DNA of 64,000 nucleotides from Sphingobacterium sp. FBM7-1. Its GTDB lineage: Bacteria > Bacteroidota > Bacteroidia > Sphingobacteriales > Sphingobacteriaceae. The position numbers and the translations under genes are program-made. Location: the NCBI RefSeq assembly GCF_020687765.1, contig NZ_JAJEWJ010000002.1, positions 248,001-312,000 of the forward strand, read 5' to 3'. Positions within the stretch are counted from its first letter, which is position 1, and the number at the start of each line of letters is the position of its first letter. The notes under the pieces are model-generated. The model did no database searches and was not told the origin of the DNA. It saw only the letters and a list, made by a program, of their open reading frames with translations. Shown here in pieces: positions 8,182-16,630 of the stretch.

Positions 8182-10518
8182 ATGAATAGATTAGCTTATA
8201 GTGCTATAGTATTATTGATCGGCTGTGTGCAGCTTAGCAATAAGCTCCGTGCACAGGAATTCAAGTGGGAAGATTATTATATCACCTGGGATAAACAAAG
8301 TAAACACTCGGGAGAATCCATGCCATTAGGAGGTGGAGATATTGGCCTGAATGTGTGGGTAGAAGAAGGTGATGTTTTATTTTATTTAGGTAAATCCGGC
8401 GCTTTTGATGAGAATAATACCCTTCTCAAACTTGGACGCGTTCGGTTACAACTTTTTCCAAACCCATTTGAAGGCACCGTGTTCAAACAGCAATTGCTGC
8501 CAGACAAAGGGCAAGTGGTGATTTCGGGGAAACATAACGGTGTACAAGCAAAATTGACACTGTGGGTGGATGTAGAACATCCTAATATTTATGTCGATGT
8601 CGAGGCGAATAAAAAGATAACGGTCGAAGCCGCCTATGAGAATTGGCGGCATAAAGAACGCTTTCCGAAAAAAAGAGAGAACAATGCGAACTCTTGGAAA
8701 TGGGCGCCTCCACATGAAATCGTCACAAAAAGAGATAGCGTGTATGCGCATGATAATCAAGTTACGTTCTTTCACCAAAATACCGATAGTACGGTTTTCG
8801 ATATCGTCGTTCGGCAACAGGGTATGGAAGCGGTCAAAGACTCACTCTACAACCCCTTGCTAGATTTGATATCTGGAGGAATGATGTATGGCCAGCATTT
8901 TCATTTTAAAGAAGAACGGTCGGGTACCTACATGGACACCGACTATAGCGCTTGGGTGTTGAAAAGCAAAAAGCCGGAAACAAAGCACGAATTACAGATC
9001 GCATTGCATGTCGCCGGACCCGCCACGGTGGCTCAGTGGAAACAAGAAATAGCCGCATTGTCTGCTACACGGGCATCACGGGCAAAGATTAAAAATAGAA
9101 ATCTTGCTTGGTGGCGTAATTTTTGGGACCGAAGCTATATCCGCATACAACCTGCGCAGCCCGCGGAAGCGCATGAAGGTTGGCAGGTCGGACGTAATTA
9201 CCAGCTTTTCCGTTTTATGCTTGCCGCAAATGCGTATGGCGATTATCCGACAAAATTCAATGGAGGACTATTTACCTACGATCCGTCGACTATCGACAGC
9301 GCCATGACTTTTACACCCGACTTCCGAAACTGGGGAGGAGGGACGCATACGGCGCAAAATCAACGTTTGGTGTACTGGCCAATGCTGAAAAGCGGCGATT
9401 TTGATATGATGCCCGCACAATTTAAGTTTTATCAGCGTATTCAAAAAAATGCAGAATGGCGGTCTAAGGTTTATTGGAACCACGACGGTGCTAGCTTTAC
9501 CGAACAATTAGAGAATTTTGGGTTACCAAATCCGGCCGAATACAATTGGAAGCGTCCTGACACCCATGATAAAGGGCTGCAGTATAACGCTTGGCTGGAG
9601 CATCAATGGGATACAGTGCTTGAATTTTGCATGATGATGTTGGAAACAAAAAATTATGCCGGAGCAGATATCCGACCATATATTCCTTTTATAGAAAGTT
9701 GTCTGCGCTTTTTCGACGAACACTATTCATACCAAGCCAAGCAACTCGGTAGTAAAATTTTAGACCAGAATGGGCACTTAATTTTTTATCCAGGATCTTC
9801 TGCGGAAACCTATAAAATGGCATACAATGCGTCTACCACAGTAGCCGCTCTACAAGTAGTAACTGCTCGATTGTTAGCACTCTCTACCGACGAGGTGGAT
9901 GATCGTTTACGCAGCTATTTGGAAGAATTTCAGCAAAAAATACCGCCCTTACCGGTTCGTGAGTTGGACGGAAAAAAAATGTTGGCACCAGCGGAAATAT
10001 GGTCTCGCCTCAACAATACCGAAGCGCCCCAATTATATGGCGTTTATCCGTGGGGAATTTACGGCGTTGGTCGCCCGGATATAGAACTTGCGCTCAACAC
10101 CTTTCATTATGACCCTGATGTACTAAAATTTAGAAGCCATGTGGGGTGGAAACAAGATAATATTTTCGCCGCTCGGTTAGGACTGACGGAAGAGGCCCAA
10201 AAGTTTACGACCCTCAAACTAAAAAATGCAGATCGTCGCTTTCCGACATTTTGGGGTCCCGGTTTTGATTGGGTTCCGGATCATAACTGGGGAGGTTCAG
10301 GGATGATCGGCCTACAAGAAATGTTGCTGCAGGCAGTGGATGATAAGCTCTATCTATTTCCCGCTTGGCCTAAAGCTTGGGATGTAGATTTTAAGCTCCA
10401 TGCTCCGCAACAAACAACCGTCGAAGGCCGATTACGTGACGGGAAAATAATTGATCTACAGGTCTTTCCAAAAGAGCGGGAAAAAGATGTCGTGAACCTC
10501 CTTGAGAAGGGGACATGA
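8182..10518 (+). CDS. DUF5703 protein, probable uncharacterised glycoside hydrolase related to GH95
   Basis: 778 residues; N-terminal export signal with a possible lipobox (LIGC, residues ~12-15). The N-terminal ~290 residues match DUF5703 (MPLGGGDIGLNVWVEEG, LGKSGAFDEN), a domain of unknown function. By eye, the rest follows the GH95 layout: AQNQRLVYWP, YPGSSAETYK, WVPDHNWGGSGMIGLQEMLLQ and LFPAWPKAW line up with GH95 [38 protein letters not shown] and LLPALPAAW. Asn393, Glu542 and Asp700 would match GH95 catalytic Asn/Glu/Asp, while the other catalytic Asn is Ala391. A role on a deoxy-hexose or other L-sugar is inference. It sits between the acetylesterase and rhaT, 104 bp before rhaT. Confidence 0.75.
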   Translation: MNRLAYSAIVLLIGCVQLSNKLRAQEFKWEDYYITWDKQSKHSGESMPLGGGDIGLNVWVEEGDVLFYLGKSGAFDENNTLLKLGRVRLQLFPNPFEGTVFKQQLLPDKGQVVISGKHNGVQAKLTLWVDVEHPNIYVDVEANKKITVEAAYENWRHKERFPKKRENNANSWKWAPPHEIVTKRDSVYAHDNQVTFFHQNTDSTVFDIVVRQQGMEAVKDSLYNPLLDLISGGMMYGQHFHFKEERSGTYMDTDYSAWVLKSKKPETKHELQIALHVAGPATVAQWKQEIAALSATRASRAKIKNRNLAWWRNFWDRSYIRIQPAQPAEAHEGWQVGRNYQLFRFMLAANAYGDYPTKFNGGLFTYDPSTIDSAMTFTPDFRNWGGGTHTAQNQRLVYWPMLKSGDFDMMPAQFKFYQRIQKNAEWRSKVYWNHDGASFTEQLENFGLPNPAEYNWKRPDTHDKGLQYNAWLEHQWDTVLEFCMMMLETKNYAGADIRPYIPFIESCLRFFDEHYSYQAKQLGSKILDQNGHLIFYPGSSAETYKMAYNASTTVAALQVVTARLLALSTDEVDDRLRSYLEEFQQKIPPLPVRELDGKKMLAPAEIWSRLNNTEAPQLYGVYPWGIYGVGRPDIELALNTFHYDPDVLKFRSHVGWKQDNIFAARLGLTEEAQKFTTLKLKNADRRFPTFWGPGFDWVPDHNWGGSGMIGLQEMLLQAVDDKLYLFPAWPKAWDVDFKLHAPQQTTVEGRLRDGKIIDLQVFPKEREKDVVNLLEKGT

Positions 10519-10537
10519 CAGGACATAACAGTTTTTT
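10519..10537 (+). promoter_or_regulatory. Degenerate copy of the CAGGAT direct-repeat motif
   Basis: CAGGACATAACAGTTTTTT, starting directly after the DUF5703 stop and 104 bp before rhaT. The first half-site fits the family and the second is poor. Its CATAACAGTTTT core (10524-10535) recurs exactly at 38184-38195 before susC 1. Confidence 0.3.
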
Positions 10538-10591
10538 AGGATATTCGTATTACCTTACGCCGTCAAAGCCGATAAGGAGGCAAATTTTATA

Positions 10592-10611
10592 TAAATAATC
10601 GATATTATTTA
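10592..10611 (+). promoter_or_regulatory. Inverted repeat in front of rhaT
   Basis: Eight-base arms TAAATAAT and ATTATTTA around CGAT, ending 11 bp before the rhaT start codon. It could be an operator or a translation-affecting hairpin; A/T-only arms make chance occurrence possible. Confidence 0.3.
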
Positions 10612-10622
10612 AAACATAATTT

Positions 10623-11696
10623 ATGAATGCATTAGCAGGAGTTCTTTTCCACTTTATCGGTGGTTTTGCATCAGGAAGTTTTTACGTTCCTTACAAAAAA
10701 GTAAAAGATTGGTCTTGGGAGGCCATGTGGATTTTAGGAGGCCTTTTCTCTTGGATTATCGTGCCGCCAATCGCTGCGTGGTTAACAATTCCCAATTTTT
10801 GGGATATCCTTACGGAGGCAGGTGCTTCTACCCTAGGATACACCTTTTTGTTTGGTTTGTTGTGGGGAATCGGCGGGCTTACCTACGGTCTAGGTGTAAG
10901 GTATCTCGGCGTGTCGCTAGGAAGTAGCGTTATGTTGGGCTTAAGTATGGTGTTTGGGTCATTAATGCCCGCCATCTATTATTTCTTCAATCAAGCGCCC
11001 GGCAAGCAAGGAATAGATTATTTCTTCACCACCAATGCTGGTATTTGCGTGATGATTGGACTAGCTGTATGCGTTATTGGGATTTACCTTTGCGGACGGG
11101 CCGGTTTCTTAAAAGAGAAAAGCCTGTCGTCGCTTTCTACAGAAGCTAAATCAGACTACAATTTTGGCGTCGGCATTGTCGTTGCCATTGTATCAGGTGT
11201 GTTAAGTGCCTGTTTTAACTTTGGCATTGAAGCCGGGAAACCTATGGCGGAGGTGGCCAATGACCTTTGGAAAGCAGCAAATCCCAATCAAGGGGAATTT
11301 TTGTATCAGAATAATGTAACCTATATCGTGATTTTATGGGGTGGATTTGCGACCAACTTTATTTGGTGTCTTTATCTCCTGTTAAAAAACAGAACATTTT
11401 CTGACTACCGTAAAGCGAGTGCTCCTTTAAGCAAGAACCTGCTATTGTGTGCGGTTGCGGGGACAACTTGGTACTTGCAGTTCTTTTTCTACGGGATGGG
11501 CGAAAGCCGTTTAGGCAACGGAGCCAGCTCTTGGATTCTCCACATGGCATTTATTATTTTAATAGCCAATGTTTGGGGGGTGATCCTCAAAGAATGGAAA
11601 GGCGTCAATAAATCGACTTATGCGGCAATTATTTCGGGAATCGTGATTATCATGTTATCCATTGGCATCGTCGGATTTGCAAAAACTTTAGAATAA
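10623..11696 (+). CDS. rhaT: L-rhamnose/H+ symporter RhaT
   Basis: 357-residue inner-membrane permease of the RhaT family in the drug/metabolite transporter superfamily (E. coli RhaT is 344 residues). About ten hydrophobic helices are visible. The N-terminus NALAGVLFHFIGGFASGSFYVPYKKVKDWSWE (positions 2 on) and the G-rich LWGIGGLTYGLGVRYLG segment are family hallmarks. It imports L-rhamnose freed in the periplasm by the GH106 enzymes. It is the first gene of the rhamnose operon: the aldolase/dehydrogenase starts 37 bp later. The 104-bp upstream gap carries an inverted repeat at 10592-10611. Confidence 0.95.
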   Translation: MNALAGVLFHFIGGFASGSFYVPYKKVKDWSWEAMWILGGLFSWIIVPPIAAWLTIPNFWDILTEAGASTLGYTFLFGLLWGIGGLTYGLGVRYLGVSLGSSVMLGLSMVFGSLMPAIYYFFNQAPGKQGIDYFFTTNAGICVMIGLAVCVIGIYLCGRAGFLKEKSLSSLSTEAKSDYNFGVGIVVAIVSGVLSACFNFGIEAGKPMAEVANDLWKAANPNQGEFLYQNNVTYIVILWGGFATNFIWCLYLLLKNRTFSDYRKASAPLSKNLLLCAVAGTTWYLQFFFYGMGESRLGNGASSWILHMAFIILIANVWGVILKEWKGVNKSTYAAIISGIVIIMLSIGIVGFAKTLE

Positions 11697-11733
11697 AATT
11701 AGCATAAAAAAATAACATCAAAATTTTACAGCC

Positions 11734-13842
11734 GTGAAAGAATACAAACATGTAAACTATCTATGGGACGAGCAGAAAGCAGCAGCACTAGCAGGAGACG
11801 AAGTTGCATTATTGCTTTATCGCTCTAACCTTTTAGGGTCAGATTTAAGAATTACAAACTACGGCGGTGGTAATACATCGTGTAAGACAATGGACAAAGA
11901 TCCGTTGACGGGTGAAGAAGTGGAGGTCATGTGGATTAAGGGCTCTGGTGGCGATATCGGTACATTGAAGAAATCTGGATTGGCTGCATTATACGTAGAA
12001 CGTTTACGGAATCTAGAAAACGTATACCGTGGAATTGAGCATGAAGACGAAATGGTCGAGTTGTTTAACCATTGTATCTTTGATTTGAATTCCAAAGCGC
12101 CTTCTATTGATACGCCATTGCATGGATTTCTTCCATTCAAACATATCGACCATTTGCATCCTGATGCAGCGATAGCAATTGCTGCTGCGAAAGATGGAAA
12201 AAAGATCACACAAGAACTTTTTAACGGGACTATCGGGTGGGTAGAATGGCAAAAGCCAGGTTTCGACTTGGGATTGCAATTAAGAGCCTGTTTAGAAGAA
12301 AATCCAGGTATTCGTGGGATCATGTTGGGTTCTCATGGTTTGTTTACCTGGGGAGACACCGCATACGAAAGCTACGTGAATTCCTTGGATGTTATCGAAG
12401 CTTGTGCGGAATATTTGGCACAGAATTTCGGAAAAACGAGACCGGTTTTTGGCGGTCAAAAGATAGAAAGTTTACCTGCTGACGCAAGGAAAGAGCAAGC
12501 CGCTCAAATCGCACCGATTTTAAGAGGTTTCTGTTCGAGTGAACGTCATATGATCGGACATTTTACCGATGATGAGAAAGTTTTGGAATACATCAACTCG
12601 AACGATTTGGAGCGCTTAGCACCCCTCGGTACAAGCTGTCCAGATCACTTCTTACGCACCAAAATCCAGCCGCTTATTCTAAACTTAGATAAAGACGCTG
12701 ACTTGAGCGATGTAGAAGCTGTAAAGAAACAGTTAGAACCACTTTTTGAAGACTACAGAGCGATGTATACGGAGTATTACGAGACGTGTAAGCATCCAAA
12801 TAGTCCGGCGATACGCGATAGAAATCCAGTAATCATCCTGTTCCCAGGTGTGGGTATGTTTGCTTTTGCGAAAGATAAGCAAACTGCGCGGGTTGCTGCT
12901 GAATTTTATATCAACGCGATCAATGTCATGAAAGGATCGGAAGCTGTCAGCGAATATACTTCCCTTCCAAGACAAGAGGCATTTAATATCGAGTATTGGT
13001 TGTTAGAAGAAGCGAAGCTTCAGCGTATGCCAAAACCTAAATCCCTATCTGGTAAAATCGCATTAGTAACCGGAAGTGCTGGTGGAATTGGTAAAGCAAT
13101 TGCAAAGAAATTTGTGCAAGAAGGCGCAGTAGTTGTTTTGAATGACTTAAATGCAGAACGTCTTGCGGGTGCAGAGCAGGAGTTTATCGAACAATTTGGT
13201 AAAGATTCAGTTTCTACAGCACTATTAGACGTAACCAATCAGGAACAAATCGAAGAGGCGTTCAAAAAAGCCGCATTAGCTTTTGGTGGTGTGGATATCA
13301 TTGTAAATAATGCCGGCTTATCGATTTCTAAATCCATAGAAGATCATACCCAAAAAGACTGGGATTTATTATATGACGTATTGGTGAAAGGCCAGTTCTT
13401 GGTTACACAGGGCGCTACCAACGTATTGAAAGCACAAAATATCGGTGGTGACGTGGTGAACATTGTCAGTAAAAACGCGTTAGTAAGTGGTCCGAATAAT
13501 GCGGGTTACGGTAGTGCAAAGGCAGCACAACTTCATCTTAGCCGCTTGAACGCAGCGGAATTGGGAGCAGCGAGGATTCGTGTAAACGTCGTGAATCCAG
13601 ATGCGGTTATCTCCGATAGTAATATTTGGGCTGGCGGATGGGCCGAAGGCCGTGCAAAAGCTTACGGTATCACCGTAGAAGAGTTACCAGCATATTATGC
13701 TAAACGTACCTTGTTAAATGAAATTATTTTACCAGATGATATCGCAAACGCGTGTTTTGCTTTTGTCGGAGGCGGTCTAAATAAGTCAACGGGTAACGTA
13801 CTTAACGTGGATGGCGGTGTCGCCATGGCATTCGTTCGGTAA
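11734..13842 (+). CDS. rhaEW: Bifunctional rhamnulose-1-phosphate aldolase / L-lactaldehyde dehydrogenase
   Basis: 702-residue cytoplasmic fusion enzyme. The N-terminal half is a class II aldolase domain (~residues 25-260: ITNYGGGNTSCK, GSHGLFTWG) that splits L-rhamnulose 1-phosphate to dihydroxyacetone phosphate and L-lactaldehyde. The C-terminal half (~435-702) is a short-chain dehydrogenase with the Rossmann motif TGSAGGIG at 446-453, NNAG, and the catalytic Tyr592-x3-Lys596, expected to oxidise lactaldehyde to lactate. Length and order fit the RhaD_aldol-ADH family found in Bacillus and Bacteroidota. The start is GTG at 11734; no better ATG lies in frame and the conserved N-terminus begins here. 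Part of the rhaT-rhaI-kinase operon. Confidence 0.95.
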   Translation: MKEYKHVNYLWDEQKAAALAGDEVALLLYRSNLLGSDLRITNYGGGNTSCKTMDKDPLTGEEVEVMWIKGSGGDIGTLKKSGLAALYVERLRNLENVYRGIEHEDEMVELFNHCIFDLNSKAPSIDTPLHGFLPFKHIDHLHPDAAIAIAAAKDGKKITQELFNGTIGWVEWQKPGFDLGLQLRACLEENPGIRGIMLGSHGLFTWGDTAYESYVNSLDVIEACAEYLAQNFGKTRPVFGGQKIESLPADARKEQAAQIAPILRGFCSSERHMIGHFTDDEKVLEYINSNDLERLAPLGTSCPDHFLRTKIQPLILNLDKDADLSDVEAVKKQLEPLFEDYRAMYTEYYETCKHPNSPAIRDRNPVIILFPGVGMFAFAKDKQTARVAAEFYINAINVMKGSEAVSEYTSLPRQEAFNIEYWLLEEAKLQRMPKPKSLSGKIALVTGSAGGIGKAIAKKFVQEGAVVVLNDLNAERLAGAEQEFIEQFGKDSVSTALLDVTNQEQIEEAFKKAALAFGGVDIIVNNAGLSISKSIEDHTQKDWDLLYDVLVKGQFLVTQGATNVLKAQNIGGDVVNIVSKNALVSGPNNAGYGSAKAAQLHLSRLNAAELGAARIRVNVVNPDAVISDSNIWAGGWAEGRAKAYGITVEELPAYYAKRTLLNEIILPDDIANACFAFVGGGLNKSTGNVLNVDGGVAMAFVR

Positions 13843-13866
13843 TTTTAGTAGTAAAAAAATAAAAAC

Positions 13867-15141
13867 ATGAAGTTAGACAATCAAGTAATAGAACAACATA
13901 ACCAGCAGTTAACGGAGAAGCACCAGCGTGCTTTCTCCTATACCGCTGAGAATATCCCAAACGTAGAAGCGATATTGGGAAAATTGCAGGCGTTCAACAT
14001 TGCTATCCCAAGTTGGGCACTAGGTACCGGCGGCACGCGTTTTGGTCGTTTTTCGGGCAAGGGTGAGCCAGGCACATTAGAGCAAAAGATTGAAGATGTT
14101 GGCTTGCTACATGCGTTGAACCGCTCGAGCGGCGCTATTTCTCTCCACATTCCTTGGGACATTCCGAAAGATGCCGAGAAAATTAAAGAACTCGCGGCTT
14201 CCTACGGCTTGGCTTTTGATGCGGTTAACTCCAATACATTTCAAGATCAGCCAGGCCAAGAGCATAGTTACAAATTCGGTTCGCTACAACACGTAGATCC
14301 AAAAGTGCGCAAACAAGCGGTTGATCATAATATCGAAGTGATTAAGCAAGGTGTCGCATTGGGATCTAAATCGTTGACCGTTTGGTTAGCCGACGGTTCT
14401 TCATTCCCGGGGCAGCTTAACTTCCGCGAGGCATTTCAAAACACCTTGGAAAGTTTGAAAGAAATCTATAATCATTTACCGGAAGACTGGAAAATGTTTG
14501 TGGAGTATAAAGCGTTTGAACCGAATTTTTATTCGACAACGATTGCTGATTGGGGACAATCCCTATTATTGGCAAGTAAGTTGGGCGATAAAGCGTACAC
14601 ATTGGTCGATTTAGGCCATCACTTACCGAATGCGAATATCGAACAGATCGTTTCGTTGTTACTTATGGAAGGAAAGCTAGGTGGCTTCCACTTCAATGAT
14701 AGCAAATATGCAGACGATGATTTAACAGCTGGCGCTATTAAGCCCTATCAGTTATTCCTTATTTTTAGCGAGCTGGTAGACGGTATGGATGCACGTGGAA
14801 TTGACCACGCTAGCGGACTAGGTTGGATGATCGATGCATCGCATAACCTGAAAGATCCGTTGGTAGATTTATTACAGTCGGTTGAAGCCATCAAGATTGC
14901 TTATGCGCAAGCACTCCTTGTAGACCGTAAAGCGTTGAAAGAAGCACAGCAACAAAACGACGTGGTACGTGCACAGGAAATTCTACAAGACGCTTTCCGC
15001 ACGGATGTACGTCCGTTAGTGGCCGAAGCACGTAAACGTGCGGGTGGTGCTTTAAATCCAGTTGGCCTGTTTAACGAGTCGAATCTTCGGGATAAACTGG
15101 TTGCAGAGCGGGGTAACAATACCATAGCTACAGGATTGTAG
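13867..15141 (+). CDS. rhaI: L-rhamnose isomerase, RhaI type
   Basis: 424-residue TIM-barrel isomerase converting L-rhamnose to L-rhamnulose. It is of the Pseudomonas stutzeri/Rhizobium RhaI type rather than the E. coli RhaA type. Probable metal ligands are visible in order: Glu in VEYKAFEPNF, Asp and His in LVDLGHHLP, and Asp in HFNDSKYADDD. No signal peptide, so cytoplasmic. It starts 24 bp after the aldolase/dehydrogenase and is separated from the kinase by 75 bp containing a GAAA-loop hairpin. Confidence 0.93.
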   Translation: MKLDNQVIEQHNQQLTEKHQRAFSYTAENIPNVEAILGKLQAFNIAIPSWALGTGGTRFGRFSGKGEPGTLEQKIEDVGLLHALNRSSGAISLHIPWDIPKDAEKIKELAASYGLAFDAVNSNTFQDQPGQEHSYKFGSLQHVDPKVRKQAVDHNIEVIKQGVALGSKSLTVWLADGSSFPGQLNFREAFQNTLESLKEIYNHLPEDWKMFVEYKAFEPNFYSTTIADWGQSLLLASKLGDKAYTLVDLGHHLPNANIEQIVSLLLMEGKLGGFHFNDSKYADDDLTAGAIKPYQLFLIFSELVDGMDARGIDHASGLGWMIDASHNLKDPLVDLLQSVEAIKIAYAQALLVDRKALKEAQQQNDVVRAQEILQDAFRTDVRPLVAEARKRAGGALNPVGLFNESNLRDKLVAERGNNTIATGL

Positions 15142-15167
15142 TCGCCTATCACATTTCGATTTACAAC

Positions 15168-15189
15168 TGATCCGCCGAAAGGCGGATCA
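15168..15189 (+). terminator. GAAA-tetraloop hairpin between rhaI and the kinase gene
   Basis: Perfect 9-bp stem (TGATCCGCC / GGCGGATCA) closed by a GAAA loop, 27 bp after the rhaI stop and 28 bp before the kinase start. No U-tract follows, so it is more likely an mRNA-stabilising or processing hairpin, or a leaky terminator that lowers kinase expression. Confidence 0.6.
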
Positions 15190-15216
15190 ACTTTAGTTAA
15201 TTTTAAAAAATTTAAA

Positions 15217-16563
15217 ATGCGTACACCTGTTGTCGCTATTTTCGATGTAGGGAAGACGAACAAAAAGCTGTTTTTGTTTGATGAGCGTTACAACATTGTT
15301 TTTGAGCGCTCCGCGAGATTTTTAGAGACGGTAGACGAAGATGGAGACCCATGTGAAAATCTGGAAAGTTTACGGCTCTCCGTATTTGACTCCCTTCATG
15401 AAGTTTTTCGTTTGGGCGAGTTTGATATCAAAGCAATCAATTTTACTTCTTACGGTGCCAGTTTTGTCTATCTAGACGAGAGCGGGCGGCCATTGACGCC
15501 GTTGTACAATTATCTCAAAACCTACCCTAAAGCGTTAGAGGATCAACTGTACCATAATTATGGCGGGGTAGAGGAGTTTTCTTTAAAAACAGCATCGCCT
15601 GCATTAGGTAGTTTAAATTCAGGCCTGCAGGTTTACCGTCTACAACAGGAAAAACCTGAGGTATACGAAAAGATGAAATATGCCGTACATCTGCCACAAT
15701 ACCTCAGTTTTCTGGTATCTGGGCAGATATATTCGGATATGACCAGTATCGGTTGCCACACGGCACTGTGGGATTTTGAGAAGAACGATTACCATCAATG
15801 GGTAAAAGATACGGGGATCGCACAAAAGTTAGCTCCCGTCGTGAAGGGAGAAGAAGTGTTCTCCGCTGCTTTTCCAGGGAGTACCTATAAAGTAGGCGTC
15901 GGATTACATGACAGCTCGTCGGCGCTCATTCCGTATCTGCTCAACTTCCACGAACCTTTTATTTTGATTTCTACCGGTACCTGGTGTATTTCATTGAATC
16001 CGTTCAACGATGATGAGTTAACGAAAGAACAACTGGAGAAAGACTGTCTGTTTTATATGACATATGCCGGCACACCCGTAAAGGCATCCCGATTGTTCGC
16101 AGGGTACGAGCACGACGTGCAAACAAAACGTATCGCGGAACATTTCCATGTTCCTACAGGTCGATTTAAACAGATTGAAATCGACTGGGATTTAATAGAT
16201 AAGCTGACTGCAGGCAGAGAAATCCCCACAGAACTAGCCGCATTTGGGCAGGTGGATCTGCAGGAATTCACGGACTATGTGGAGGCTTACCACGCGTTTA
16301 TGATCTATCTTGTCGCAGCGCAGGTAGCATCTACCCGATTGATTTTAGCAGAAAAACGAATTCAGCGGATTTTTGTGGATGGTGGTTTTAGCAAGAACAA
16401 TATCTTTATGAACCTGCTTGCAAAAACATTTGGCAATATTGAGATCTATGCCGCATCCATGGCACAAGCTACGGCGATCGGTGCAGCATTAGTTATACAC
16501 GATCAGTGGAATAGACAATCCGTTCCGAGTGATATTATCGAACTACGCTACTACAGGGCGTAG
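15217..16563 (+). CDS. rhaB: FGGY-family carbohydrate kinase, probable L-rhamnulokinase
   Basis: 448-residue cytoplasmic sugar kinase of the FGGY family. The N-terminal phosphate-binding loop reads FDVGKTNKKLFLF, and the C-terminal domain carries ISTGTWCISLNP and the ATP-site segment VDGGFSKNN. Sequence differs from classical E. coli RhaB, so substrate is assigned mainly from position: last gene of an operon with rhamnose transporter, isomerase and aldolase, where only the kinase step is otherwise missing. L-fuculokinase activity is the main alternative. A strong terminator follows at 16599. Confidence 0.85.
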   Translation: MRTPVVAIFDVGKTNKKLFLFDERYNIVFERSARFLETVDEDGDPCENLESLRLSVFDSLHEVFRLGEFDIKAINFTSYGASFVYLDESGRPLTPLYNYLKTYPKALEDQLYHNYGGVEEFSLKTASPALGSLNSGLQVYRLQQEKPEVYEKMKYAVHLPQYLSFLVSGQIYSDMTSIGCHTALWDFEKNDYHQWVKDTGIAQKLAPVVKGEEVFSAAFPGSTYKVGVGLHDSSSALIPYLLNFHEPFILISTGTWCISLNPFNDDELTKEQLEKDCLFYMTYAGTPVKASRLFAGYEHDVQTKRIAEHFHVPTGRFKQIEIDWDLIDKLTAGREIPTELAAFGQVDLQEFTDYVEAYHAFMIYLVAAQVASTRLILAEKRIQRIFVDGGFSKNNIFMNLLAKTFGNIEIYAASMAQATAIGAALVIHDQWNRQSVPSDIIELRYYRA

Positions 16564-16598
16564 CCAATAGCTTTTATTATACAGTGTTTATTTTTAGG

Positions 16599-16630
16599 GC
16601 GTGTAGACGTAAAGTCTGCACGCTTTTTTT
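16599..16630 (+). terminator. Rho-independent terminator of the rhamnose operon
   Basis: Ten-base stem GCGTGTAGAC / GTCTGCACGC (one G-U pair) with loop GTAAA, followed by seven T. The T-run contains the end of the convergent HTCS stop codon. On the minus strand there is no U-tract, so it acts rightward. Confidence 0.85.

Noticed and set aside
11859..12323. 154-residue antisense frame inside the aldolase/dehydrogenase gene
   Set aside because: Shadow of a strongly conserved coding sequence on the other strand.
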